A stretch of 64,000 bases of DNA from Stutzerimonas balearica DSM 6083 (GTDB lineage: Bacteria; Pseudomonadota; Gammaproteobacteria; Pseudomonadales; Pseudomonadaceae), in assembly GCF_000818015.1 (NCBI RefSeq), contig NZ_CP007511.1:2032001-2096000 (forward strand). Reading direction: 5' to 3'. Both the position numbers and the translations under genes were made by a program. Below, piece by piece: positions 36,128-44,513 of this stretch. The notes beneath the pieces were generated by a model, which saw nothing but the letters and a program-made list of their open reading frames with translations, ran no database searches and was not told the DNA's origin. Positions within the stretch are counted from its first letter, which is position 1. Each line of letters opens with the position of its first letter.

Positions 36128-37591
36128 TCAGTGGCTGACCGCGGGTGCCGGGCCGGGTTCGCTGTTCTGCCAACCGCCGCCCAGGGCGAGGAACAGCGCG
36201 ACCTGATCCTCCGACAGCTCAGCGTCCGAGCGTGCTAGCGCGGTTTCGGTGGCGGCCAGCGTGCGCTCGCTGTCGAGGCTGGCCAGATAGTCCAGGCGGC
36301 CCTCCTGATACAGCCGCCGGTTGTAGCGGGCCGCGTCGCGCGCGGCGTCCCGCGAGTCGCGCAGCGCCTGGTTGCGCTGCAGGTCGTTGGCGTAGCGGGC
36401 GAGCAGTGTCTGGGTTTCGCGCAGCGCTTCGAGCACCACGCCGTCGAAGCGGGCCAGCGCGGCATCGGCGCCGGCCTGCATGGCACGCACGCGGGCGCGG
36501 TCGACGCGCGTAGGGATGTGCCAGGCGATGCGTGGGCCAAAGGTCCAGCGCCGGGTGATCGGGTCACCGATATGCTCGAGCATGCCGGTGAAGCCGGCGT
36601 CGCCGCCGAGGCTGATCTCCGGGTACATCATCGCCGTGGCCACGCCGATATCGGCGGTCGCCGCAGCCAGCTGGCGCTCGGCCGCCCGCACATCCGGACG
36701 CCGTTTGAGCAGCGCGGCGCCGTCGCCGACCGGAATCGGCTGGCCCGGCTGCGGCGCCTGGCTGCAGGCGGCGACGGCGGTCGGCAATTCGCCGGGGGTG
36801 CGGCCGAGCAGGGCGGCGAGCCGGTAGAGGGCCGCCGCCTTCTTCGTTTCGAGCGGCGGCAGCTCGGCACGCAGCGCTTCGACCTGGGCGCTCGCGCGCG
36901 AGACGTCTACCTGCGTTCCGCGGCCGCCTTCGAGCAGGCGCCGGGCGACCTCGAACTGGCGGGTCTGGATGTCCAGCGAATCGGCGGCGATGGCCAACTC
37001 GTGGCTGGCATGGCAGGCATTCATGTAGCTGCGCACCACCTGGGCGACGACGGTGATGCGCGCGGCATCGAGCGCGGCCTGCCCGGCTTCGGCCGTCGCT
37101 GCGGCGGATTCGGCGGCGCGCCGCAGCTTGCCGAACAGGTCAAGCTGGTAGCTCACCGCCAGGCCGACGTCGGCGAGGTTCATCACCGGCAGTTTTTCCT
37201 GCAGCGCCAGGGCCTCGCTCGACAGCTGGCCGCGTGCCGCGGACGCCTCGCCGTCGATCTCCACTTCCTGCGCATGGTGGGCCATCTGGTAGCTCTCGAA
37301 GGCCTGGCGCAGGTTGTGATAGGCCAGGCGCACATCGGTGTTCTGCTGCAGCGCCTGGCCGACCAGCTGGTCGAGCAGCGGATCGTCGTAGAGCTTCCAC
37401 CAGTCCGCCGGCAGCGGCGCGACGACGGTCTTCGGGTTGTCCTCCAGGTCGAACGCTGCGCCGGCGCTGTCGCGCTTGATCACCGCCTGATCCGGTACGC
37501 GGTAGTCGGGGCCTACGGCTGCGCACGCCGTGAGCATGCCGACGGCCACCGCGAGCGCGCCGTGGCGCAACCTCTGCGCGGCGCCGCTCAT
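36128..37591 (-). CDS. Efflux outer-membrane lipoprotein, NodT/OprM family
   Basis: A 487-residue TolC-type channel, lipid-anchored: lipobox LTAC with the cysteine at residue 23. Residues AAVGPDYRVPD and the two OEP repeats (QLDLFGKLRRAAESAAATAE; KRRPDVRAAERQLAAATAD) are typical. It overlaps the HlyD-family adaptor stop by four bases and completes the export path of this FUSC system. Confidence 0.92.
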   Translation of the reverse strand: MSGAAQRLRHGALAVAVGMLTACAAVGPDYRVPDQAVIKRDSAGAAFDLEDNPKTVVAPLPADWWKLYDDPLLDQLVGQALQQNTDVRLAYHNLRQAFESYQMAHHAQEVEIDGEASAARGQLSSEALALQEKLPVMNLADVGLAVSYQLDLFGKLRRAAESAAATAEAGQAALDAARITVVAQVVRSYMNACHASHELAIAADSLDIQTRQFEVARRLLEGGRGTQVDVSRASAQVEALRAELPPLETKKAAALYRLAALLGRTPGELPTAVAACSQAPQPGQPIPVGDGAALLKRRPDVRAAERQLAAATADIGVATAMMYPEISLGGDAGFTGMLEHIGDPITRRWTFGPRIAWHIPTRVDRARVRAMQAGADAALARFDGVVLEALRETQTLLARYANDLQRNQALRDSRDAARDAARYNRRLYQEGRLDYLASLDSERTLAATETALARSDAELSEDQVALFLALGGGWQNSEPGPAPAVSH

Positions 37592-38493
37592 TGCGCGGCG
37601 ACCTCTGCCTGGGCGGCGCCCGACGGCCAGGGCAATACCGACAGTGTCGCGGTCCGCCCGACCACCAGGCGTATGTCGCTCTGCTGACCCTCCTCGAGCA
37701 CCACACGCACCGGAATGCGCTGGGCGAGCCGCACCCAGTTGAAGCTCGGGTCGATGTTCGGCAGCAGCGAATTGCCACGCGCACGATCACGGTCCTCGAT
37801 GCCGGCGGCGATGCTCTGCACGTGACCGCGCAGGTGCTGCGATTCACCCATGATGCGGATGTCCACCGGCTGGCCGATCTCGATCGCGTGCAGCTTGGTT
37901 TCCTCGAAGTAGCCTTCGACCCGCAGCGAGGCGGTGTCGACGATCGAGAGCACGGGAACGCCGGTTTTCACGTAGTCGCCGACGCGCATCGTCTGGTCGC
38001 TGAGATAGCCGTCCACGGGGCTGCGCACCGTTGTCCGCTCCAGATCCAGCCGCGCCACGCCAAGGGTTGCCTCGGCGGTCGCCAGCGCGGCCTCGGCACG
38101 CTTGACCTGGGTGTCGCCGATTTCCAGCGTTTCGGCGGCGATAAGGTCCTTGAGCACGCGGTTGCGACGGGCTTCGCGCTGCGCCTGCTCGAGCTGGGCA
38201 CGGCGCTCGAGCACGGCGGCCTCGGCTTCGGCGACCGCCAGCTCGAAGCGGGCGCGGTCGATGACGAACAGCACCTGGCCACGGCTGACCCTCTGGTTGT
38301 CGCGCACCTTGAGCGTCGTCACCAGGCCGGAAACGTCCGGGGCGACCTGAACGATGTCGGCATGCACGTGGCCGTCGCGGGTCCAGGGCGACTCCATGTA
38401 GTAGTCCCACAGGTGAACGCAGACCAATCCCGCTGCGGCCACCAGCGTGAGGGTGAGCAGCACCGAGCCGGCGCCGGATAACCATTTCTTCAT
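37588..38493 (-). CDS. HlyD-family membrane fusion protein (AaeA-like)
   Basis: A 301-residue periplasmic adaptor with one N-terminal transmembrane helix, a short helical hairpin and the lipoyl half-motif (QVAPDVSGLVTTLKVRDNQRV; VDGYLSDQTMRVGDYVKTG). It joins the FUSC inner-membrane protein to the NodT channel. Starts one base after the DUF1656 stop. Confidence 0.9.
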   Translation of the reverse strand: MKKWLSGAGSVLLTLTLVAAAGLVCVHLWDYYMESPWTRDGHVHADIVQVAPDVSGLVTTLKVRDNQRVSRGQVLFVIDRARFELAVAEAEAAVLERRAQLEQAQREARRNRVLKDLIAAETLEIGDTQVKRAEAALATAEATLGVARLDLERTTVRSPVDGYLSDQTMRVGDYVKTGVPVLSIVDTASLRVEGYFEETKLHAIEIGQPVDIRIMGESQHLRGHVQSIAAGIEDRDRARGNSLLPNIDPSFNWVRLAQRIPVRVVLEEGQQSDIRLVVGRTATLSVLPWPSGAAQAEVAAQ

Positions 38494-38494
38494 G

Positions 38495-38698
38495 TCAGCT
38501 CCGCGGTATCAGGTTGAACAGGCCGCCCAGGAGCACGAGGTAGAGCGCCAGGTTGAACAGAGGCGGGTGCCAGACCCAGCGGTAGAAGCCCAGGCGCCGG
38601 AGACCGGCCGTGAGCAGGCTGTTGAGCGCATAGGTCGCCAGCATCGCGACCAGCAGCAGCGGCACGTAGACGCCATAGAGATCCAGGTGACCGGTCAT
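38495..38698 (-). CDS. DUF1656 small membrane protein (AaeX-like)
   Basis: A 67-residue protein with two hydrophobic segments (YGVYVPLLLVAMLATYAL; LFNLALYLVLLGGLF), matching the DUF1656 / AaeX family found between FUSC and HlyD genes. Its role in aromatic-acid efflux is unknown. Overlaps the FUSC stop by four bases. Confidence 0.88.
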   Translation of the reverse strand: MTGHLDLYGVYVPLLLVAMLATYALNSLLTAGLRRLGFYRWVWHPPLFNLALYLVLLGGLFNLIPRS

Positions 38699-40725
38699 GC
38701 GCTGGCTCCCGCGGTCAGCGGCAGGGCATTGCCGCCGGGGTGATTCGGTGCCTGCAGCGCCAGGCGCAGGCCGTGCAGGGCGCGAGCGGCCTGGCGGGCG
38801 CTGCGCATCGGCTGCTGCTGCAGGCCGTCGAGTGTGCGGTCGAGGGTCAGGGCCAGCCCCGCCGGCAACGGCAGCTGCCGCCGGGCCCTGGCGCAGGCCT
38901 GGAAATGGTCGCCCAACTGGCCGAACAGCGCCTCGAGCGCGCCTTCGGTGTGCGGGCGGGCCTGCTGCAACTCCAGCAGGCGGAAGCAGATGCGCAGCTC
39001 CTGGATCGCGTCGCCAAAGGCCTGGCCACCGTCATCCAGCTGGGCGATGCGAGGCAGCAGCTGGCTGACGCGGTCGATCACTCGCGACACCACCCGGGTG
39101 AAATCATGGCGGCGGCCTTCGGTCAGCTCGGCAAGGCTGGGCCAGCCTTCGCGGGCCAGGCGCTGCACGGCCCAGAGCATGCCGAACGGGCGAGTCAGAC
39201 GCACCCAGATCAGCGCGAAAACCACGCCGCTGGCGGTGGACAGCGCCATGTCGGCGAACAGCGGGAAGTCGGCCCGGTAGCTGTCCTGGATGGTAATGGT
39301 CGAGATCGTCTGCACCGCCAGCAGCACCACCGTGCCGGCATATTGCGGGCGGCCGGCCAGCGTGCCGAGCAACAGCAGCGGTACGGCGAAGAGCGCGGCC
39401 AGGCTGCCGAAGTCCTGCACGTTGGGCATCAGCGCGAACAGATAGGTCGCCGCGGCGAGCGTGGAGATCAGCGTGGCGACCAGAAACGAGCGGATGAACG
39501 GCGCCGGGTTGTCCTGGCCGGCAAAGAAGCAGCTGGCCACGGCCGCGATGAATACCGCGGCGTAGCCGTGCTCCCAGCCGGACAGAAACCACAGCACGCA
39601 GAGCAGGAACACGCCGAGTGCAACCGAGGCCGCGCTGAAGGCGAGCAGGCCGTGATCGTAGTAGCGCGGGCCGCCGACCAGTTGCTCGACACGGTAATGC
39701 AGCACGGGCGAACGCTCGGGGTGGCCTTCGGCAAAGCTCTGGCGCAGGTCGATGCTGTCCTGCCAGAGATCGATCAGGGCGCGCAGCTGGCGCAGTGCGC
39801 TTTCGATCGCCAAGGCCTGGCGCGGATGCTCGTCGGCCAGCCAGACCTCCAGCTGCCGGCTGCGCTCCTGCAGCTGACGGCCGCTGACCTGCAAAGCCGA
39901 GCCGTCGATCCAAAGCGCCACCTGCTGCAGGTACTCCGCCAGTTCCGGCAAGGGTTGCGGGAGTTCCCGTCGCATCGCCTGCAGCGCGTCGCCCAGCGAG
40001 ACCAGCTGTGGAATCAGCATGGCCATGCGGGCGCGAAAGTCGCGTGCATGGCGGGCCGGCAAGTGGCTGCTGCTGTCGTAACTCAGCTGCACGATCATGC
40101 CATCGAGCCCCATCACATCCACCAGCAGGCGGTTGAGCGTGGCCTGGTCGGCGGCATCGAGTGCCTTGGACGCGAGCAGGCGGGCGGCCACTTCGCGGCC
40201 GTCGGCGAGCAGCCGGTCCATCCGCGCGCCAAGGATGGGGGCTATGCGGCTGGGAAAGACCACCGCGTTGACCAGGCTGGCGCAGACGATGCCGAGCAGG
40301 ATCTCCTCGGAGCGCGCCAGGGCCACGTCGAACAGGGTAGCGGGATGGTTGACCTCGCTGAGGCTGATCAGCGGCACCGTGTAGGCGGCCAGCATGAAGA
40401 TATAGCTGCGCGGCGTGCGGTCGAGCAGCGAGAGAAAGAGCAGGGCGCCGATCCAGGCGGACATCGCCAGGCTCATCATCAGCGGCTGCTGAGCAAAGGT
40501 CGGAATGATCGCCACCGAGGCCGCTGCGCCAAGCAGGGTGCCTAGCGCACGGTACAGCGCCTTCGAGCGCGTCGCGCCGGAAAGCGGGTGCGAGACCACA
40601 TATACGGAGGCCATCGCCCAGTAGGGGTTGTCCAGCGGTATGGCCAGCGCGATGTAGAGCGCCAGCAACGCCGCAAGCAGCGCCTTGGCTGAAAACAGCC
40701 ATTCGCGCCAGGTCGGCATAGTCAT
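38695..40725 (-). CDS. FUSC family inner-membrane efflux protein (AaeB-like)
   Basis: A 676-residue membrane protein with two blocks of hydrophobic helices separated by a soluble domain of about 190 residues, as in AaeB, the p-hydroxybenzoate exporter. Segments: IPLDNPYWAMASVYVVSHP and LFFAGQDNPAPFIRSFLVAT-like repeats. I chose the ATG at 40725 (MTMPTWREW); the upstream MCAC start lacks a binding site. First gene of the FUSC-DUF1656-HlyD-NodT operon; divergent AraC-type regulator next door. Likely substrate: aromatic carboxylic acids. Confidence 0.9.
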   Translation of the reverse strand: MTMPTWREWLFSAKALLAALLALYIALAIPLDNPYWAMASVYVVSHPLSGATRSKALYRALGTLLGAAASVAIIPTFAQQPLMMSLAMSAWIGALLFLSLLDRTPRSYIFMLAAYTVPLISLSEVNHPATLFDVALARSEEILLGIVCASLVNAVVFPSRIAPILGARMDRLLADGREVAARLLASKALDAADQATLNRLLVDVMGLDGMIVQLSYDSSSHLPARHARDFRARMAMLIPQLVSLGDALQAMRRELPQPLPELAEYLQQVALWIDGSALQVSGRQLQERSRQLEVWLADEHPRQALAIESALRQLRALIDLWQDSIDLRQSFAEGHPERSPVLHYRVEQLVGGPRYYDHGLLAFSAASVALGVFLLCVLWFLSGWEHGYAAVFIAAVASCFFAGQDNPAPFIRSFLVATLISTLAAATYLFALMPNVQDFGSLAALFAVPLLLLGTLAGRPQYAGTVVLLAVQTISTITIQDSYRADFPLFADMALSTASGVVFALIWVRLTRPFGMLWAVQRLAREGWPSLAELTEGRRHDFTRVVSRVIDRVSQLLPRIAQLDDGGQAFGDAIQELRICFRLLELQQARPHTEGALEALFGQLGDHFQACARARRQLPLPAGLALTLDRTLDGLQQQPMRSARQAARALHGLRLALQAPNHPGGNALPLTAGASA

Positions 40726-40873
40726 GGGATTCTGTTCTGTCGAAGGTGCCGCCGGAGGGAGTGACGGGGCGACACAGGCACACACAAGTGGTTACATTTA
40801 ACGCCAAGTCGACAGGACAAATTGATCAAGCATCAGGACGAATCGAAAAGATTTGCCGCCAGCCAGGCCTACG
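40726..40873. promoter_or_regulatory. Divergent promoter region, FUSC operon / AraC regulator
   Basis: 148 bp between divergent starts. It holds an inverted repeat, CTGTCGA at 40737 and TCGACAG at 40809, 65 bp apart, a possible regulator-binding pair. No sigma-54 or AlgU match. Confidence 0.4.
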
Positions 40874-41761
40874 ATGAAAAAACGCATTCCCAATTACGCG
40901 CTCTATGGCGAGGCCGCGCTGCCGACCTGGCAGGACCTGCTGCATCTGGAATGGATCAACCAGGGGCGGGCCAGCGATTTGCGCGAAATTTCGCCGCACT
41001 GGCATGACAGCCTGCTGCAGCTGATCTACATCCGCCGCGGCGAGGGCGAGGTGTCGCTGGAAAACAGCCGGCTGTCGTTCAGTGCCCCCTGCGTGATCCT
41101 GCTGCCACAGCGGACGGTGCATGCCTTCAGCTATTCGGCCGACACCGACGGGCCGGTGATTACCGCGGCGCAGCGGCCGCTCGAGTCGATTGCACGCATC
41201 CTTTCGCCGCGCCTGCTCGCCTTGCTCGGGCAACCGCGCGTGCTGACCCTGCCGTGGCCGGCGGATGGCCAGGAGCCTATCTGGCCACTGTTCGAGCTGC
41301 TCGAGCGCGAAGTGAGCGCCGGGGAGGGCGTCGAACTGGCGGCGGGGCAGGCTCTGCTGGTAACGCTGCTGGCGAAGATCGCCGACCTGGCCGAACCGGC
41401 GACGCCGCCCCGGCGCCCGAGCGGCCGGCGCGCCGCACTGGTCGCGCAGTTCCGCGAGTTGGTCGACGCCCAGTTCCGTCGCCACTGGACGCTCGGCCGC
41501 TACTGCGAGGCGCTTGGCGTTACCGCGGTGACCCTCGGCCGTGCCTGCCGCGAAGAAACCGGCGAAGCGCCGCTGGCGATCGTCAACGAGCGACTGGCGC
41601 GCGAGGCGCAGCGGCAGCTGGCCTACACCGATCTCGACGTGCAGCAGATCGCCCGTGATCTCGGCTTTGCCGACGCGGCCTATTTCAGCCGTTTCTTTCG
41701 CAAACAGGCGGGAGTCACACCCAGCGCATTCCGCGCCGCGTTCCTGGGCACAGCGGACTGA
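40874..41761 (+). CDS. AraC family transcriptional regulator (PobR/PraR-like)
   Basis: A 295-residue regulator: N-terminal cupin-like effector part (SPHWHDSLLQLIYIRRGEGEV; APCVILLPQRTVHAFSY) and C-terminal double HTH (ALGVTAVTLGRACREETGE; VQQIARDLGFADAAYFSRFFRKQAGVTPSAFR). The arrangement resembles 4-hydroxybenzoate regulators. It is divergent from the FUSC efflux operon and is its likely activator. ATG at 40874; the binding site (AGGCC) is weak. Confidence 0.88.
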   Translation: MKKRIPNYALYGEAALPTWQDLLHLEWINQGRASDLREISPHWHDSLLQLIYIRRGEGEVSLENSRLSFSAPCVILLPQRTVHAFSYSADTDGPVITAAQRPLESIARILSPRLLALLGQPRVLTLPWPADGQEPIWPLFELLEREVSAGEGVELAAGQALLVTLLAKIADLAEPATPPRRPSGRRAALVAQFRELVDAQFRRHWTLGRYCEALGVTAVTLGRACREETGEAPLAIVNERLAREAQRQLAYTDLDVQQIARDLGFADAAYFSRFFRKQAGVTPSAFRAAFLGTAD

Positions 41762-41852
41762 GTACACGCTGGCAAGATCTGTGGGGTGCTTGTCATTGCT
41801 GCCGCCGCTACCCGCGCGCAGACTGCAGGCTGAATCGCCTGGAGCCCCGCCG

Positions 41853-42842
41853 ATGAGCACCCAACGTAAGATTGCCTGCCTGGTCTTTCCCGACGTCATG
41901 AGCCTGGACGTGACCGGCCCGGTTCAGGTGTTCGCTTCAGCCAACGTCGAACTGCAGCGCCAGGGCAGGGTGGCCGTCTATCAGCCGCTGCTGCTGGGCG
42001 AATCGCTCGAGCCTGTGGCGAGCTCCTGCGGCATACGCCTGGGCGTCGATGCCTGCTGGCACGACCTGGCGCCTGCCGAGCTGGATACGCTGCTGGTTCC
42101 GGGTGGGCAGGGCGTGGTCGTGCAGCGGCAGAACCCGGCGCTGCTCGCCTGGCTGCGTCGGGCCGAAGGCGAGGTGCGCCGGCTTGGCTCGGTGTGTTCC
42201 GGCGCGTTGCTGCTGGCCGAGGCCGGCTTGCTGCAAGGGCACCGGGCGACCACGCACTGGGCTGATGTGCCGAGCCTGCAGCGCTTTGCCGACGTAGAGG
42301 TGCAGGGCGACCGATTGCATACCTTCGATCCCGAGGATGCGCAGGCCAGCCATCTGTTCACCTCAGCGGGCGTCACCGCCGGCATCGACCTGGCCCTGGC
42401 CCTGGTCGAGGCCGATCTCGGGCGACCCTTGGCCCTGGCAGTTGCCCAGCGCCTGGTGATGTTCCTGCGCAGGCCCGGTGGCCAGGCGCAGTTCAGCCCG
42501 TTGCTGACACCATCGGCGGGCCGGGTGCAGCGGCTGGCGCGGCTGCTGGAGTGGATTCCGGCGCACCTTGCCGACGACCTGTCGATCGAGGCGCTGGCGT
42601 TTCAGGCGCACATGACGCCACGCACGCTCTGTCGGCTGTTCAAGCAGGAAGTCGGCATGGGCCCTGGCCGCTATGTCGAGCAGGTTCGCCTCGAGGCGGC
42701 TCGCAATCTGTTGCTCGATGGCCAGGCGTCGGTGGCGACGACCGCACGCCTGACCGGCTTCGGCCACCCGGAAAACCTGCGGCGAACCTTCCAGAAACGG
42801 CTCTCGGTAAGCCCGAGCGAACTGGCCGAACGATTCGGCTGA
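41853..42842 (+). CDS. GlxA family transcriptional regulator (DJ-1/PfpI + AraC HTH)
   Basis: A 329-residue protein: residues 1-180 form a class I glutamine-amidotransferase/DJ-1-like domain (IACLVFPDVMSLDVTGPVQVF; SVCSGALLLAEAG with the elbow cysteine), residues 220-329 the AraC HTH (LSIEALAFQAHMTPRTLCRLFKQEVG). Such regulators control choline, glycine-betaine or amino-acid catabolism. Start chosen for TGGAG eight bases upstream. It sits 79 bp before an MFS gene on the same strand, which it may control. Confidence 0.9.
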   Translation: MSTQRKIACLVFPDVMSLDVTGPVQVFASANVELQRQGRVAVYQPLLLGESLEPVASSCGIRLGVDACWHDLAPAELDTLLVPGGQGVVVQRQNPALLAWLRRAEGEVRRLGSVCSGALLLAEAGLLQGHRATTHWADVPSLQRFADVEVQGDRLHTFDPEDAQASHLFTSAGVTAGIDLALALVEADLGRPLALAVAQRLVMFLRRPGGQAQFSPLLTPSAGRVQRLARLLEWIPAHLADDLSIEALAFQAHMTPRTLCRLFKQEVGMGPGRYVEQVRLEAARNLLLDGQASVATTARLTGFGHPENLRRTFQKRLSVSPSELAERFG

Positions 42843-42921
42843 CACTTCCCGCGCGATGAACCCAACGGCTGCCCCGGCTGGCCGAAGGCTTCGTTCGCGC
42901 CTCATAAAGCGAGGCTCTGCA

Positions 42922-44106
42922 ATGCGTGTGTCATTCGAGAAGGCGCCCTTGGCGCGGTTGTTCCTGGCTCAGGCGCTGTACTGGTCCTGCGCGATCATGG
43001 GCGTCATTCTGAACGCCGTGGCCGGCCTTGAGCTGGCCGGAACGGCAACGTTGGCGACCTTGCCGCTGGGCCTGATGGCGCTGGGTTACCTGGCGAGCGT
43101 CCAGCCCCTGGCGCGGCTGATGCAGCGTCGCGGGCGTCGGCTCGGCTTCATGCTGGGCTCGCTCGCCGGTATTGGCGCCGGCTTGGCTGCGGCGCTGGCC
43201 TTGCAGCTGAGCAGCTTCGTTCTGTTCTGCCTGAGCATGTTGGTGTTCGGTATCTACCAGGCGTCGGCCATGTTCTATCGCTTCGCCGCCGTCGAGGCGG
43301 TGCCCGAGGCGTTTCGGGGCCGTGCTACGGCCTGGGTGATCAGTGGCGGGGTGCTGGCGGCGCTGTGCGCGCCGGGGCTCGCTGGCTTCAGCCAGGGCGT
43401 ACTGGCGACGCCGTTCGTGGCCAGCTACCTGTTGTTGGCGATGCTCGCCGTGTTGGGCCTGCTGGTGCTGGCCGGGCTTGCCGAGCCGAGCCGAGGCCAG
43501 GCACCAAGCGCGACGGGCGCCGCGCCAGGCTACCGGGAACTGCTCAAACGACCAGCCGTGCGTGCCGCGATCGTGACCACCGCGGTGGGTCATGGCCTGA
43601 TGATCCTGGTAATGAACGCAACACCGCTGGCGATGCATGGCCACGGCATGAGCGTCGAGGCCAGTGCCGAGGTGATTCGTTGGCACGTGCTGGGCATGTT
43701 CCTGCCGGCTTTCGTCGCCGGCCCGCTGATCGACCGCCTGGGCGGGCGTCGGGTCGCGGTAATCGGCGCCGTGACCATGGCGGCCAGTGCGCTGGTTGCC
43801 CTGAGTGGCAACGAACACGGCGCCTTTCTGTTGAGCAGCTGTCTGCTGGGGGTGGCCTGGAATCTGATGCTGGTCGCCGGGACGACCTTGCTCGGCAGCG
43901 GTCACGACGCGAGCGAGCGCGCCAGCGCACAGGGCCTGATGGAACTGCTCAACGGCGGCGCAGCGACGGCCATGTCATTCGCCTCGGGGGCGCTGATCGC
44001 CAGCGTCGGCTGGAGTGCGGTCAATCTGGGCGTGCTGCCATTGATCATCTGGGTGCTGGCGCTGCAGATCCGTGGCCGGCAGGCACAGCAGCGCGCAGTG
44101 GCGTAA
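42922..44106 (+). CDS. MFS transporter
   Basis: A 394-residue major-facilitator protein with about twelve hydrophobic segments and the loop-2/3 MFS motif in the LMQRRGRRLGFMLGS and DRLGGRRVAVIGAV regions. The ATG at 42922 has a GCGAGG site seven bases upstream; the longer frame (from 42856) is not preceded by a site. Substrate unknown; the GlxA-type neighbour suggests inducible import or export. Confidence 0.85.
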   Translation: MRVSFEKAPLARLFLAQALYWSCAIMGVILNAVAGLELAGTATLATLPLGLMALGYLASVQPLARLMQRRGRRLGFMLGSLAGIGAGLAAALALQLSSFVLFCLSMLVFGIYQASAMFYRFAAVEAVPEAFRGRATAWVISGGVLAALCAPGLAGFSQGVLATPFVASYLLLAMLAVLGLLVLAGLAEPSRGQAPSATGAAPGYRELLKRPAVRAAIVTTAVGHGLMILVMNATPLAMHGHGMSVEASAEVIRWHVLGMFLPAFVAGPLIDRLGGRRVAVIGAVTMAASALVALSGNEHGAFLLSSCLLGVAWNLMLVAGTTLLGSGHDASERASAQGLMELLNGGAATAMSFASGALIASVGWSAVNLGVLPLIIWVLALQIRGRQAQQRAVA

Positions 44107-44513
44107 GCGAATATCGATGGCGATCGTCTCCGCCGTGCGGTGGATTTCACGGCACGGCCGAGGTGCCGGAGATGTCGGCAGGTCGAAAGCCGGATGACTC
44201 GGCCTGACCTCCGCATGTCTAACTTCGCATAATCTATATTATGTTAAATCACGTATTCGCTTGGCTGTCGCTGCGCATGGCAACCGCCACCAAAGCCCAT
44301 CTCCCTTTCTCTGGCCCGATTGGCCTATCCTCCGTGTTCGGGCGCTATGCCGCGCCACGTCTGGTGCGATGCTTACTTTCCCTTTACATCCGCATCACAC
44401 GAATTTGACCTTCGCTGGCGTAGATTGTGTGTCGTCGCCATGCAATCCACGTTGGCTCGCTGTCGAACAGACACGCCCGACATCCATGCTTCACAAGGGA
44501 GAACACGAAGCCC
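44107..44513. other. Gene-free 407-bp stretch upstream of mucD
   Basis: No supported gene (a 55-codon frame beginning near 44242 has no ribosome-binding site and unlikely composition). It contains an A+T-rich island with an imperfect palindrome, CATAAT-CTAT-ATTATG, at 44228-44243, and must hold the mucD promoter. The island stands out from its GC-rich surroundings. Confidence 0.55.

Noticed and set aside
44242..44407. A 55-codon frame (MLNHVFAWLSL...) upstream of mucD
   Set aside because: No ribosome-binding site, no family, overlaps the palindrome.
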